Of a stretch of 60,728 nucleotides of DNA, positions 1 through 8,303 are shown one piece after another; position 1 is the stretch's first letter; every line of letters starts with the position of its first letter. Where the stretch lies: positions 1 through 60,728 of the forward strand of contig JAZSNA010000025.1 of assembly GCA_045536135.1 (NCBI GenBank), in the 5' to 3' direction. This DNA is from JAZSNA01 sp045536135 (GTDB taxonomy: Bacteria; Pseudomonadota; Alphaproteobacteria; CAAHEQ01; UBA3637). The position numbers were made by a program, and so were the translations under genes. The notes under the pieces are model-generated. The model worked only from the letters and a program-made list of their open reading frames with translations. It was not told the origin of the DNA and made no database searches.

Positions 1-948
1 AATTCATGTGAAGATGCCAATGCAGTCTATATCACATTCCCATACCCACCCGTGGAAGGGGGTGTGGTGGCTGAACCAGCATCTTGTGATTCTGATGAAT
101 ATTTTAGCAATGGCTCATGTCATTCTTGCCCGTCGAGTGCGACTTGTGACGGAACAGCCAATGTGAATTGTGGTACCGGTAAGTATTTTGATGATGGGCG
201 GTGTTATTCTTGTCCATCGGATGCGACTTGTGATGGAACGGCGAATGTGATTTGTTCGGATACTAGTAAGTATTTTGATGCTTTTTGGCAGAGCTGTAGA
301 TCTTGTCCGGCTGATGCCACTTGCGATGGAACGGCTAATCCACAATGTTCAGATGGTAAAGTTGGGAATTATTATGCTGGCAGTTGGGTATGTTGTTCCA
401 CCAATGAGTATTTTGATGGTTGGAGCTGTTATTCTTGCCCGTTGGGTACAATTTGTGATGGAACGGAAAACCGTTCTTGTTCCGAAGGAAATGAATTGAT
501 TTATTATGACTGGGATTCCACGGATGTCTGTTGCCCAATCGGAACAACCGAAGTCGGGTTCGATCAATGGGACAGTTATGAATGCTGTGATCCGGAAACA
601 GAAACTCTTGTCGGTGGAATATGGGGAAGTATGCAATGTTGCACAAAAGGATATGATGACGGGTGTTGTCCTGAAAAAGGATTTTATGCTTTTTATTTGG
701 ATGATTATGTTTGTTGTTCCAATTCGGATACAGGGGTCGACGAAGAGGGTAATTGTATTTCATGTCCTAATGGAACCGGTAATATAGGTAATGGCTATTA
801 TCAACGTTGTTGCACCAATGATGAAAGCTTGATTAAGGTAAACTCTTGGATGAATGTATGTTGTCCAAAAGGGGCAACTTCTGCCGAGGATGATAGGACT
901 GCTGCTTCCGGATACCGCTGTTATGATGCTGATGGTGAAGAATTGTGA
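1..948 (+). CDS. Cys-rich prepilin-like surface protein, 5' part outside window
   Basis: The frame is open at base 1. Its first codons match the paralogue at 48349 from about residue 128, so the missing part should be the prepilin N-terminus. Visible are a short linker and then modules of the type CPSDATCDG (four clear copies), followed by a more divergent tail rich in CC pairs that the other two copies lack. Known: prepilin-like proteins are membrane-inserted and exposed outside the inner membrane. Inferred: the Cys-rich tail is an extracytoplasmic, disulfide-bonded region. The frame stops at a TGA, but the family-like sequence continues in other frames (see 932-1049), so this C-terminus is probably truncated. 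Function unknown. Confidence 0.8.
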   Translation, partial: NSCEDANAVYITFPYPPVEGGVVAEPASCDSDEYFSNGSCHSCPSSATCDGTANVNCGTGKYFDDGRCYSCPSDATCDGTANVICSDTSKYFDAFWQSCRSCPADATCDGTANPQCSDGKVGNYYAGSWVCCSTNEYFDGWSCYSCPLGTICDGTENRSCSEGNELIYYDWDSTDVCCPIGTTEVGFDQWDSYECCDPETETLVGGIWGSMQCCTKGYDDGCCPEKGFYAFYLDDYVCCSNSDTGVDEEGNCISCPNGTGNIGNGYYQRCCTNDESLIKVNSWMNVCCPKGATSAEDDRTAASGYRCYDADGEEL

Positions 949-1049
949 CGGATCGAAAAATGTCATATGCACCAGTGGGATTTGGAATGGTTGGAGGTGT
1001 GCGTGGTGTGGAATGGGATGACGGATGTTTAATCCTCATCCCATTTTAA
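932..1049 (+). pseudogene. Out-of-frame 3' remnant of the Cys-rich prepilin gene
   Basis: After the TGA at 946-948 the next frame still reads as family sequence: CDGSKNVIC then SGIWNGWRC. A third frame reads EWDDGCL near 1008-1031, resembling the DDDVGCL terminus of the paralogue at 48349. Two small indels would therefore restore a full-length C-terminus. The last bases overlap the 3' end of the convergent hydrolase gene. It could be gene decay, phase variation or an assembly error. Confidence 0.6.
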
Positions 1050-1748
1050 CGAAAAACCGCTATTGTGTGTGGCATTGGGGACAATCACAGCATCTCTTGG
1101 ATCAACACGTTTTAATGTCAGCGAAGGCGGTATCACCCGATCCTTTTGACCGATATAATGTTTTTGAGGGACGGCTGGTATTTTTTCCAAATCCAATGAT
1201 TGGCTTAACGGCGTATCATTCCAATAATTTGTCCAATCGGTATGATTGATTAAACCGGCCACGGTTATCCATTGTTGAACTTTGATTTGCGGGAATTTTT
1301 CAATGACTAATCCACTCATCAATGCGCCACCGGAATATCCGATTAATATCACTTTTCGGTTTTGGGCTATTTTTTCAATCGCCTGTCCCATAGAAGCCAC
1401 ATTTTTTTCAGAAAAACGACCGTCGGTCCAATCCGTTTTTCGGCAAATATCCGACATTATATATTGACAAGGACGACCCAGATAGACCACATTATGATGT
1501 GTATCCGAAAATGCCAATGAACGAAAATAATTGTCCCTTGGGGTCGGATTTTGACTAGACATCCCCTTGTGATTAAAGGCATATCCATCCCCTTCGATAT
1601 AAACATATAAAGGCTTGGACGGTGATTTTATTTTTTGCCATGAAGCCAATGTATGGACGGATGTTTTTATCGGTATATATTGAAAATCCGACGGTATATG
1701 AGACCGACATCCGATAAGAGTTAAAAATATAATCCATAAAATTTTCAT
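1029..1748 (-). CDS. Alpha/beta-hydrolase-like lipoprotein
   Basis: The 239-residue product begins with a lipoprotein signal (MKILWIIFLTLIGC, lipobox LIGC, Cys14), so it should be membrane-anchored in the envelope. An alpha/beta-hydrolase fold is suggested by the nucleophile elbow GYSGGA, a later acidic site in GQKDRVIP and a C-terminal His in NATHNSG. A cluster around YLGRPCQY is shared with a shorter, broken paralogue at 15896. The start follows AAAGG. The substrate is unknown; esterase, lipase or peptidase activity are all possible. It stands alone, convergent with the prepilin gene. Confidence 0.75.
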   Translation of the reverse strand: MKILWIIFLTLIGCRSHIPSDFQYIPIKTSVHTLASWQKIKSPSKPLYVYIEGDGYAFNHKGMSSQNPTPRDNYFRSLAFSDTHHNVVYLGRPCQYIMSDICRKTDWTDGRFSEKNVASMGQAIEKIAQNRKVILIGYSGGALMSGLVIEKFPQIKVQQWITVAGLINHTDWTNYWNDTPLSQSLDLEKIPAVPQKHYIGQKDRVIPPSLTLKRVDPRDAVIVPNATHNSGFSLKWDED

Positions 1749-1822
1749 TTCATTTGGCCTTTAAGACTATCTTAATCAATTTATTAAATTCTGTCAAAAT
1801 ATTTCAAAGTCGTTTTTAAGAC

Positions 1823-1851
1823 TTGACTTTTCGGGATATCTTTTGTATCTT
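1823..1851 (+). promoter_or_regulatory. Sigma70 promoter for the mutT operon
   Basis: TTGACT (1823-1828) and TATCTT (1846-1851) are separated by 17 bp. The predicted start lies about 23 bases before the ATG at 1881, leaving room for the AGGAG ribosome site. Confidence 0.6.
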
Positions 1852-1880
1852 TAATTTGTTCTTTATCAGGAGTATTTATT

Positions 1881-2270
1881 ATGGTCAAAATTTCGGCGGG
1901 CATTATTGAATACAACGGCAAATATCTGATCGGCCGACGGCGGTTAGATAAAAGTTTCGGCGGGCTTTGGGAATTCCCCGGCGGAAAAATCGAAGTCGGC
2001 GAATTACCCGAAGAAACCTTGAAAAGGGAAATTAAGGAAGAATTTGATATTGATATTGAAGTCGGGGCCTATTTCATGACCAGTGATGTCGAAACTGATA
2101 TAGCCCATTTATCGATGCAAGTTTTCTTTGCCAAATGGGATGGACAAGGTAAAATCAAAATTTGTGACCATGAAGAATTTAAATTTATTGATTTATCCGA
2201 ATTGGATAACTTTAAGTTTGCACCGGCGGATTTGCCGATTATAAAAAAATTGAAAGGATTAGATCAATGA
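1881..2270 (+). CDS. mutT: MutT-type NUDIX hydrolase
   Basis: A 129-residue NUDIX protein, normal length for MutT. The NUDIX box lies at about residues 35-60: GGKIEVGE, then the REIKEE catalytic helix, matching GX5EX7REUXEE. Known: MutT removes 8-oxo-dGTP from the nucleotide pool and so prevents A-to-C transversions. The FPGGK segment supports MutT over other NUDIX enzymes, though the substrate is not proven. It is the first gene of an overlapping operon with an alpha/beta hydrolase and ftsK (ATGA overlap), driven by the promoter at 1823. Confidence 0.85.
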   Translation: MVKISAGIIEYNGKYLIGRRRLDKSFGGLWEFPGGKIEVGELPEETLKREIKEEFDIDIEVGAYFMTSDVETDIAHLSMQVFFAKWDGQGKIKICDHEEFKFIDLSELDNFKFAPADLPIIKKLKGLDQ

Positions 2271-2911
2271 CAGAAATGTTTTTCCCTGGACCTGCCGGAA
2301 GATTAGAGGGGCAATATCAAGCCTCTAACAGAAAAAATGCCCCAATTGCCTTGGTTATTCATCCCAATCCGCAAATGGGCGGAACAATGAATAATAAAGT
2401 CGTCTATACAATGTATCAGGCTTTTTCGTCATTGGATTACTCTGTTTTGCGGTTTAATTTTCGAGGTGTCGGAAAATCAACCGGCGTGTTCGACGGCGAT
2501 CCCGAAAATGAATTGGCCGATGTATTGGCCGCTTTGGATTGGTTGAAGTTTTTAAATCCGGAATCTTTTGAATGTTGGATTTCCGGTTATTCTTTCGGTG
2601 CAATGGTTGCCTTACAAGCTTTAATCCGCCGACCGGATATTTCCGGATTTGTCGCGGTATCCCCACCGGCAGATGCTTGTGCTTTTGCTTGCCCGTCACC
2701 AATTCCCGGTTTAGTCATTCACGGGGATATGGATACAGTCGTGCCGGAAGCTTCGGTTGCCAGTTTTGTCAAAAACTTAAAACCAAAACCCAACTTCCCA
2801 ATAAGATATAATGTCGTTCGGCAAGCCGGTCATTTATATAACGGACACTTGCGGGCTGTGTTTACTTCTATTGCTAAAAATGTGCCTGAACTTATTGATA
2901 GTCAAAAATGA
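2267..2911 (+). CDS. Alpha/beta hydrolase (COG2945-like)
   Basis: A 214-residue cytosolic alpha/beta hydrolase without signal peptide. Visible elements are HPNPQMGG after strand 3, FNFRGVGKS, the nucleophile elbow GYSFGA (about residue 108), the acid loop HGDMDTVVP and the C-terminal catalytic His in AGHLYNG. This order matches the small dienelactone-hydrolase-like proteins grouped in COG2945, whose physiological substrate is unknown. It overlaps mutT and ftsK by 4 bases on either side, so the three are translationally coupled. Confidence 0.8.
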   Translation: MTEMFFPGPAGRLEGQYQASNRKNAPIALVIHPNPQMGGTMNNKVVYTMYQAFSSLDYSVLRFNFRGVGKSTGVFDGDPENELADVLAALDWLKFLNPESFECWISGYSFGAMVALQALIRRPDISGFVAVSPPADACAFACPSPIPGLVIHGDMDTVVPEASVASFVKNLKPKPNFPIRYNVVRQAGHLYNGHLRAVFTSIAKNVPELIDSQK

Positions 2912-5007
2912 AAGCTTTCTTTTTAAAACTTTTTGATCGTTTGATATCTCTGATTTATATCGGAGTTGGATTATTTGTCTTTTTATCTTTGTTTTCATAT
3001 CATCGGAACGATGTTTCTTTTTATACAACTTCGGATTTTGTCATTCACAATTGGATGGGCGTATTCGGGGCATATTGTTCTGACTTTTTATTTCAATGGT
3101 TCGGATATGCTTCTTATTTAATTCCGATTTTTTGTTTTTTCTGGGGGCTGAACGGATTGTTAAAAGAACATATTCCCGTTCGCTTTTATCGTATTTTTGT
3201 TTTACTTATCACAATTTTTGTCAGTTCTGTTTTCTTGGGATATAAAACAGACGGCGGAACAATCGGTATTCTTTTTCATCATCATTTTCCATCCATTCAT
3301 CCCATTTATATCTTTATCCCTTGGATTATTTGTATGTCTTTATTCGTTTGGATTTCAACAATTCCAATCAAAAAAATGATGATCGGATTATGGCGATATA
3401 AAAATATTTTCTATTTCAAAAAGGTGGCTCCTCGGCCGATTATTAAACCGAAACCCGCTCCAAAAAAAATTTCTCGAAAAGCACCGGCTATACCGGTTCG
3501 CAAAAAAGTTATCGCATCAAGCCAATGGTCATTGCCATCAATTGATTTATTAAATAATCCAAAGGCTCAAAAAGAAAATTACCTGTCAAAAGAAATGCGG
3601 GAAGTCATCGGCAAACAAATCGAAGAAGAATTGCTTCAATTCGGTGTTCGAGGACGAATTGTCCGTTCCTCCCCCGGACCAGTCGTGACCTTATATGAAT
3701 TCGAACCGTCTGCGGGGGTTAAAATATCTCGTGTTATCGGATTGGCGGATAATATCGCCCTTAAAATGCGAGTCATATCCGTCCGGATGGAGGTCATTCC
3801 GGGAACAAATGTCATCGGTATCGAAATACCGAATGAAAACCGCTTAACCGTGTATATCAAAGAACTGGTTGACTTGGACAGTTTTATGGAAAGTCCGTTT
3901 ATTCTGCCGATTATTTTGGGAAAAAATATCGCCGGAACGCCTTTTGTGGCCGACTTGGCCAAAATGCCGCATTTACTTGTTGCCGGCACGACAGGTTCCG
4001 GTAAATCCGTGGCGATTAACACCTTTATTCTTTCGTTATTATATAAATGGACACCCGATCAATGTCGTATGATTATGGTTGATCCCAAAATGTTGGAGTT
4101 ATCTGTTTACAACGGTATCCCTCACTTGTTAACGCCTGTTGTCACAGATTCATCCAAAGCCGTCGTCGCTTTAAAATGGGCCGTACGGGAAATGGAAGAC
4201 CGTTATCGGGCAATGGCCGAACTGGGGGTTCGAAATATCGACGGATATAACCAAAAAGTGACCGAAGCCAAAGAAAAAGGTATAGATTTGTCTCGCAGTG
4301 TCCAAACCGGATTTGATCCGGAAACCGGAAAACCGATTATTGAAAAAATTCAAATTGATTTAACTCCGATGCCGTTTATCGTAATCGTCGTTGATGAAAT
4401 GGCTGATTTAATGTTGGTCGCCGGAAAAGAAGTTGAAGGCGCTATCCAACGTTTGGCTCAAATGGCTCGGGCCGCAGGCATTCATCTCATCATGGCGACT
4501 CAACGACCGTCCGTTGATGTTATTACCGGAACAATCAAAGCTAACTTCCCGACCCGTATTTCATTCCAAGTGACATCCAAAATCGATTCCAGAACAATCT
4601 TAAATGAACAAGGTGCCGAACAATTGCTTGGCAAAGGGGATATGTTATATATGCCGGCCGGTCGTAAGCCGATGCGTCTGCACGGTCCTTTCGTTGACGA
4701 TAACGAAGTTGAAAAAGTTGTCAATTTTTGGAAAAATCAAGGTTCCGCAAATTATGTCGAAGCCGTATTGGAAGAAAGCGAAGAAGATACGGGACCGATT
4801 TTCGATCAAACGCCCATGGGTCGTGAAGGCGGTAATTTATATGAAAAAGCCATTGAAATTGTTCGACGGGACAATAAACCTTCTATCTCATATATTCAAC
4901 GACAATTACGTATCGGATACAACAAAGCTGCAACCTTGATTGAAAAAATGGAAGCAGACGGGATTGTCAGCAAGCCGGCGATTAACGGGAAAAGAGAAGT
5001 TTTATAA
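2908..5007 (+). CDS. ftsK: DNA translocase FtsK
   Basis: 699 residues. The N-terminal ~165 residues hold several hydrophobic membrane segments, followed by a short basic linker (about 170-210) and the motor. The motor has Walker A GTTGSGKS (about residue 360), Walker B IVVDEMADLM (about 490) and the conserved MATQRPSVDVITG. The C-terminal gamma winged helix (about 640-699, ISYIQRQLRIGYNKA) reads KOPS sites in characterised homologues. Known role: pumping chromosome termini through the septum and activating XerCD at dif. The linker is short compared with E. coli FtsK, as in many alphaproteobacteria. The start ATG overlaps the previous stop. Confidence 0.95.
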   Translation: MKAFFLKLFDRLISLIYIGVGLFVFLSLFSYHRNDVSFYTTSDFVIHNWMGVFGAYCSDFLFQWFGYASYLIPIFCFFWGLNGLLKEHIPVRFYRIFVLLITIFVSSVFLGYKTDGGTIGILFHHHFPSIHPIYIFIPWIICMSLFVWISTIPIKKMMIGLWRYKNIFYFKKVAPRPIIKPKPAPKKISRKAPAIPVRKKVIASSQWSLPSIDLLNNPKAQKENYLSKEMREVIGKQIEEELLQFGVRGRIVRSSPGPVVTLYEFEPSAGVKISRVIGLADNIALKMRVISVRMEVIPGTNVIGIEIPNENRLTVYIKELVDLDSFMESPFILPIILGKNIAGTPFVADLAKMPHLLVAGTTGSGKSVAINTFILSLLYKWTPDQCRMIMVDPKMLELSVYNGIPHLLTPVVTDSSKAVVALKWAVREMEDRYRAMAELGVRNIDGYNQKVTEAKEKGIDLSRSVQTGFDPETGKPIIEKIQIDLTPMPFIVIVVDEMADLMLVAGKEVEGAIQRLAQMARAAGIHLIMATQRPSVDVITGTIKANFPTRISFQVTSKIDSRTILNEQGAEQLLGKGDMLYMPAGRKPMRLHGPFVDDNEVEKVVNFWKNQGSANYVEAVLEESEEDTGPIFDQTPMGREGGNLYEKAIEIVRRDNKPSISYIQRQLRIGYNKAATLIEKMEADGIVSKPAINGKREVL

Positions 5008-5014
5008 AAAAGAC

Positions 5015-5042
5015 TTGACACTTTGCTATTCTGACATACAAT
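5015..5042 (+). promoter_or_regulatory. Promoter of a probably leaderless lipoprotein mRNA
   Basis: TTGACA (5015-5020), 16 bp, TACAAT (5037-5042). Only 7 bases separate the -10 box from the ATG at 5050, so the transcript is predicted to start at or next to the start codon. No ribosome site fits in the gap. Confidence 0.6.
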
Positions 5043-5049
5043 TATACGT

Positions 5050-5466
5050 ATGAAGAAAGTATTTTTAATCTTATCCGTGTTTTTGTTATCCGCCTGTACC
5101 AGCGGTAATTATAATTATCAAATGCCAACCGCCGGCATTGCCGAAGTTGCAACCAAAGGTTCGACTAAATTAAAATATAAAGATTATGAAGTATTGGGAA
5201 CTGTTCGGGGGGAATATCAACGAAATTGTTTTTTATTGGATTTATTCTGTTTTGGCGATGCCTTTATTTATGATGATCTGGTTCAAAAATCAATTCAAAT
5301 GGGCGGAAATACAATTTTATATTCCGTTGTTGATGAGGAACGATCATCTTTATTTTGGACATTAATTTATTCTCAAAAAAGAATGAAGGCCAACGCTTTG
5401 GCAATTAAAGTTCGACAGGATTTTGAAAAACCAAACTCAAAAGCCCTAACCGTATATGCAGATTAA
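5050..5466 (+). CDS. Small outer-envelope lipoprotein, unknown function
   Basis: 138 residues with a clear lipoprotein signal: MKKVFLILSVFLLSACTSG, lipobox LSAC, acylated Cys16. The mature part is about 120 residues, with two Cys in a NCFLLDLFCFGD segment and a GGNTILYSVV strand motif. I do not recognise the family with certainty. It resembles small lipoproteins in which a conserved glycine loop precedes a central beta strand. It is monocistronic, behind its own promoter and apparently leaderless. It may be an envelope stress or surface lipoprotein, but nothing visible decides this. Confidence 0.75.
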   Translation: MKKVFLILSVFLLSACTSGNYNYQMPTAGIAEVATKGSTKLKYKDYEVLGTVRGEYQRNCFLLDLFCFGDAFIYDDLVQKSIQMGGNTILYSVVDEERSSLFWTLIYSQKRMKANALAIKVRQDFEKPNSKALTVYAD

Positions 5467-5509
5467 ACATATTCGGATATAATAATTCTATTTTTACTTT
5501 ATTTTTTTA

Positions 5510-5539
5510 TTGATAAAATACAATCCCCTGTGCGATAAT
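5510..5539 (+). promoter_or_regulatory. Possible promoter of the 41-residue ORF
   Basis: TTGATA (5510-5515) and GATAAT (5534-5539) with 18 bp between them. The gene start at 5561 follows GGGAGAAG at 5549-5556. Confidence 0.4.
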
Positions 5540-5560
5540 TTAACGCATGGGAGAAGTAAT

Positions 5561-5686
5561 ATGACAAAAGAACTTAATTCTTATATGACGGATATTTTAA
5601 ATTTTTTCTCAACACAAACCGATTCCACCGAGCAAAGTGAAACAGATAATAAACGTGCGACGCTTCAAGACGACTTAGAACAATGA
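5561..5686 (+). CDS. Small acidic hypothetical protein (41 aa)
   Basis: Starts MTKELNSYMTDILNFF and ends in a polar, acidic tail (TDNKRATLQDDLEQ). It has a good ribosome site (GGGAGAAG, 4 bases before ATG) and a plausible upstream promoter, which are the reasons to call such a short frame. It contains no membrane segment and matches no family I recognise. Its 3' end overlaps the convergent 46-residue gene by 12 bases. Confidence 0.45.
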   Translation: MTKELNSYMTDILNFFSTQTDSTEQSETDNKRATLQDDLEQ

Positions 5687-5815
5687 TTCTAATTGATCAG
5701 CGATCCAAGCTAAACCGTAAATAATGGCATCCAATACATCTATCGGTGTCCAACCAAAGGCCAAAAAAGCGGCCAAACAAATAATCACTGTCCATATTGC
5801 AAAACTTTTCATCAT
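5675..5815 (-). CDS. Small single-pass membrane protein (46 aa)
   Basis: Starts MMKSFAIWTVIICLAA at 5815, behind AAAGGA at good spacing. A longer in-frame start upstream lacks a ribosome site and would run into the ycgN promoter. One hydrophobic helix (about residues 6-22) is followed by an amphipathic stretch with IIYGLAWIADQ. It is divergent from ycgN. Function unknown; it resembles the many small inner-membrane proteins missed by length cut-offs. Confidence 0.5.
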   Translation of the reverse strand: MMKSFAIWTVIICLAAFLAFGWTPIDVLDAIIYGLAWIADQLESLF

Positions 5816-5822
5816 AAAGTCC

Positions 5823-5851
5823 TTTCTTTTTTGATATAATTCGATTATAAT
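5823..5851 (+). promoter_or_regulatory. Promoter of leaderless ycgN transcript
   Basis: A perfect TATAAT (5846-5851) lies 6 bases before the ATG at 5858. The -35 position reads TTTCTT (5823-5828) with 17 bp between. The same -35 sequence and spacing occur before the nuclease gene at 35808. The -35 box overlaps the ribosome site of the divergent small gene. Confidence 0.55.
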
Positions 5852-5857
5852 AAAGGG

Positions 5858-6292
5858 ATGATAAAAAATCAAGACTTTTTTTGGCTCAAAAAGAAATGGT
5901 TCGAATTTTCCGAGGAAGAGTGGGAAAGTGTGTGTGATTTTTGTGGAAAGTGTTGTCTTCACAAAATCGGTTTTTTAAAGGTTAAATGGACAAAAGTTGC
6001 TTGTCAAAATCTCAATATCAAAACTGGCAAGTGTTCTTGTTATGCAAACCGATGGGACAGTGTACCTGAATGTATAAAACTTACCCCTCAAAATTTGAAA
6101 AAAAATTTAAAGTATCTTCCAAAAACATGTGCTTACAAGTGGTTGTATAAAAAAGGCATTTTACCCCCCTTTCATCCATTGGTTTGCGGACGAAGCATGA
6201 AAACCAGCGGTTTATCCGTAGTCAACCGAGCCATCGCTTATGATAAAAATATAGATTTAAACAGTTGCGTGGTTAAATGGGATGACATATAA
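5858..6292 (+). CDS. ycgN: YcgN-family (UPF0260) cysteine-cluster protein
   Basis: 144 residues, the usual family length. The N-terminal cluster CDFCGKCC (about residues 25-33), a second NIKTGKCSCY with nearby CI (about 50-70), TCAYKW and the C-terminal PLVCGRSM are the conserved cysteines of the YkgJ/YcgN group, thought to bind Fe-S or zinc. The precise biochemical role is not known. The promoter gives almost no 5' leader. It overlaps the following YgjP-type gene by 11 bases. Confidence 0.8.
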   Translation: MIKNQDFFWLKKKWFEFSEEEWESVCDFCGKCCLHKIGFLKVKWTKVACQNLNIKTGKCSCYANRWDSVPECIKLTPQNLKKNLKYLPKTCAYKWLYKKGILPPFHPLVCGRSMKTSGLSVVNRAIAYDKNIDLNSCVVKWDDI

Positions 6293-6926
6293 AATTATCC
6301 GAAATTTTAGGCAAAAAAGTATTCGATTACGGATTGATCAACGAACCGGAGAAGTTATTGTTTCGGCGCCGATATTATATCCCAAAAAATTAATTGAAAA
6401 TTTTATTTCAAAAAATCAAGATTGGATTACTCAACATCAAATCTGTAAAAAAACTTTTAAACCGAATGATGAAATTTATGTTTACGGCAAAAAATATACC
6501 TTATGTTTATCTGAAAATCGATGTCATACCCATATTGACGGGCATTTGATAATTGTGGGCGGAGAAATTGAACATTTTCATCGACGAATAAAGGATTTTT
6601 TGAAGAAAAAAGCCATGGAAATTATTCATACTCAAACCCTTTTTTACGCCCAAAAAATGAATATTAAATTTAAAAATATCCGGATTCGGGATACCGTTTC
6701 ACGTTGGGGGAGTTGTTCGGTTGACGGTAATTTATCTTTTTGTTGGCGGTTAATATTAACATATCCCGAAGTTTTAGATTATGTCGTTATTCATGAATTA
6801 GCTCATATCAAATATATGAATCACGGGCGAGATTTTTGGACTTTGGTCAGTCAATATTGTCCTCAATACAAACAACGAAATGCACAATTAAAAAAAGATG
6901 GCATTTTTTTACAACAATATTTATAA
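6282..6926 (+). CDS. YgjP-type metallopeptidase (DUF45)
   Basis: 214 residues. The zinc motif is VIHELAHIKYMNHGRDFW at about 175-192: HELAH plus a downstream conserved His, as in the DUF45/SprT-like zincin superfamily. The preceding RDTVSRWGSCS segment is also diagnostic of YgjP. It has no signal peptide and is presumably cytoplasmic. Substrates of this family are poorly defined. The start overlaps the end of ycgN by 11 bases, so the two are probably co-translated. Confidence 0.85.
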   Translation: MTYKIIRNFRQKSIRLRIDQRTGEVIVSAPILYPKKLIENFISKNQDWITQHQICKKTFKPNDEIYVYGKKYTLCLSENRCHTHIDGHLIIVGGEIEHFHRRIKDFLKKKAMEIIHTQTLFYAQKMNIKFKNIRIRDTVSRWGSCSVDGNLSFCWRLILTYPEVLDYVVIHELAHIKYMNHGRDFWTLVSQYCPQYKQRNAQLKKDGIFLQQYL

Positions 6927-6933
6927 ATTATTC

Positions 6934-6961
6934 TTGATTTTTTAATCGTATCGGATAAGAT
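6934..6961 (+). promoter_or_regulatory. Promoter of leaderless obgE operon transcript
   Basis: TTGATT (6934-6939), 16 bp, TAAGAT (6956-6961), then only 6 bases before the obgE ATG. No Shine-Dalgarno sequence is visible in the gap. Confidence 0.5.
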
Positions 6962-6967
6962 AGAATT

Positions 6968-7975
6968 ATGAAGTTTTTAGATCAGGCTAAAATATATATT
7001 AAAGCAGGTGACGGCGGGGATGGCGCATGTTCCTTTCGGCGTGAAAAATTTATTGAATTCGGCGGTCCGGACGGCGGACACGGCGGTCATGGGGCAGATG
7101 TTATTTTAAAGGCAGTTCCCAATTTAAATACCTTGATTGATTTTCGGTATCAGCAACATTTCAAAGCTGAACGGGGTGAAAACGGGGCCGGACGCAATAT
7201 GACCGGAGCTTCCCGCAGCCCAATGATTATCAAAGTCCCAATCGGAACAGAAGTTTCTGACGAAACCGGAAAAATTGTCTTGGCTGATTTAACCGAAGAA
7301 GGACAGGAATTTGTCGTTGCCAAAGGGGGTGCCGGCGGACGGGGTAACGAATCATATAAAACATCAACCAATCAGGCACCACGAACATTTGAATACGGTC
7401 AAAGCGGCGAAGAAATTTGGGTATGGTTGAAATTAAAACTGATTGCAGATGTCGGGTTATTGGGTTTCCCCAATGCCGGTAAATCAACTCTTTTACGTGG
7501 TTTAACAAATGCACGTCCCAAAGTTGCCAATTATGCATTTACAACCTTACACCCCCATTTAGGTGTTGCACAGATACATGATTTTGAAATTTTAATTGCG
7601 GATATTCCCGGATTAATTGAGGGCGCCGCCGAAGGTGTCGGTCTCGGAACAAAATTTTTAAAACATATTGAACGGTGTGCCGTTCTTTTACACATGATTG
7701 ATGGAACCGAAGAAGATATATTGAAAAAATATCGGGATATCCGAAAAGAATTGGAATATTATAACCCGTCTTTATTAAATAAACCGGAAATTATCGCCAT
7801 CAATAAAGCTGATTGCTTTACACCGAATGATTTGGAAGAAAATATTGCTCAATTACGTCAACATACAAAATCTCCAATATATTTTATTTCAGCTCTTTCC
7901 AAAAAAGGACTTCCGGAATTATTACAGGCATTATATGATATTGTTTATCCGTTAAAAGGAGGATGTGATGAATAA
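6968..7975 (+). CDS. obgE: GTPase ObgE/CgtA
   Basis: 335 residues. The glycine-rich Obg domain (about 1-158, with GDGGDGACSF and GGPDGGHGGHG) is followed by a G domain: G1 GFPNAGKST (about 166), G3 DIPGLIEGA, G4 NKAD, G5 SALSKKG. Known role: an essential GTPase in 50S subunit maturation and stress control. The poorly conserved C-terminal extension found in some species is absent. It heads an overlapping operon with rsfS, a dUTPase-like gene and three envelope genes. Coupling to rsfS (8-base overlap) fits a ribosome-assembly theme. Confidence 0.95.
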   Translation: MKFLDQAKIYIKAGDGGDGACSFRREKFIEFGGPDGGHGGHGADVILKAVPNLNTLIDFRYQQHFKAERGENGAGRNMTGASRSPMIIKVPIGTEVSDETGKIVLADLTEEGQEFVVAKGGAGGRGNESYKTSTNQAPRTFEYGQSGEEIWVWLKLKLIADVGLLGFPNAGKSTLLRGLTNARPKVANYAFTTLHPHLGVAQIHDFEILIADIPGLIEGAAEGVGLGTKFLKHIERCAVLLHMIDGTEEDILKKYRDIRKELEYYNPSLLNKPEIIAINKADCFTPNDLEENIAQLRQHTKSPIYFISALSKKGLPELLQALYDIVYPLKGGCDE

Positions 7976-8303
7976 AATTTTGGATTTGGTTTTAAAAACT
8001 TTGGATGATGCAAAAGCTTTTGATATTGTATCTATTGATGTCCAAGGGAAAACCTCTTTAACCGATTATTTGGTTGTTGCCAGCGGCACTTCTTCTCGTC
8101 ATGTTCTTGCTTTGGCCGAAAGCTTGGTCGAAAAGATGAAGGAATGTAAAATTCCGGTTGCTTTTGAAGGTAAAGGTGGTTTGGGGGATTGGGTTGTCGT
8201 TGATGTCGGCGAAGTCATGATTCATATTTTCCGTCCCGAAATCCGAAGCATTTATGAAATTGAAGAGTTATGGGGTATTACCGTTCCGGGGGATAAAAAA
8301 TGA
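7968..8303 (+). CDS. rsfS: Ribosomal silencing factor RsfS
   Basis: 111 residues, typical length for RsfS/YbeB. Motifs TDYLVVASGTSSRHV, GKGGLGDWVVVDVGEVMIHIF and the C-terminal Tyr-containing segment are family hallmarks. Known role: binds ribosomal protein L14 on the 50S subunit and blocks subunit joining in stationary phase. I chose the ATG at 7968 over the GTG at 7965 because AAAGGAGG (7955-7962) then has normal spacing. It overlaps obgE by 8 and the next gene by 4 bases. Confidence 0.9.
   Translation: MNKILDLVLKTLDDAKAFDIVSIDVQGKTSLTDYLVVASGTSSRHVLALAESLVEKMKECKIPVAFEGKGGLGDWVVVDVGEVMIHIFRPEIRSIYEIEELWGITVPGDKK

Noticed and set aside
946..948. TGA in the prepilin gene considered as recoded sense codon
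   Set aside because: TGA ends many intact genes here (for example rsfS, waaA, lpxK), and the family match resumes in a different frame, so a frameshift explains it better.
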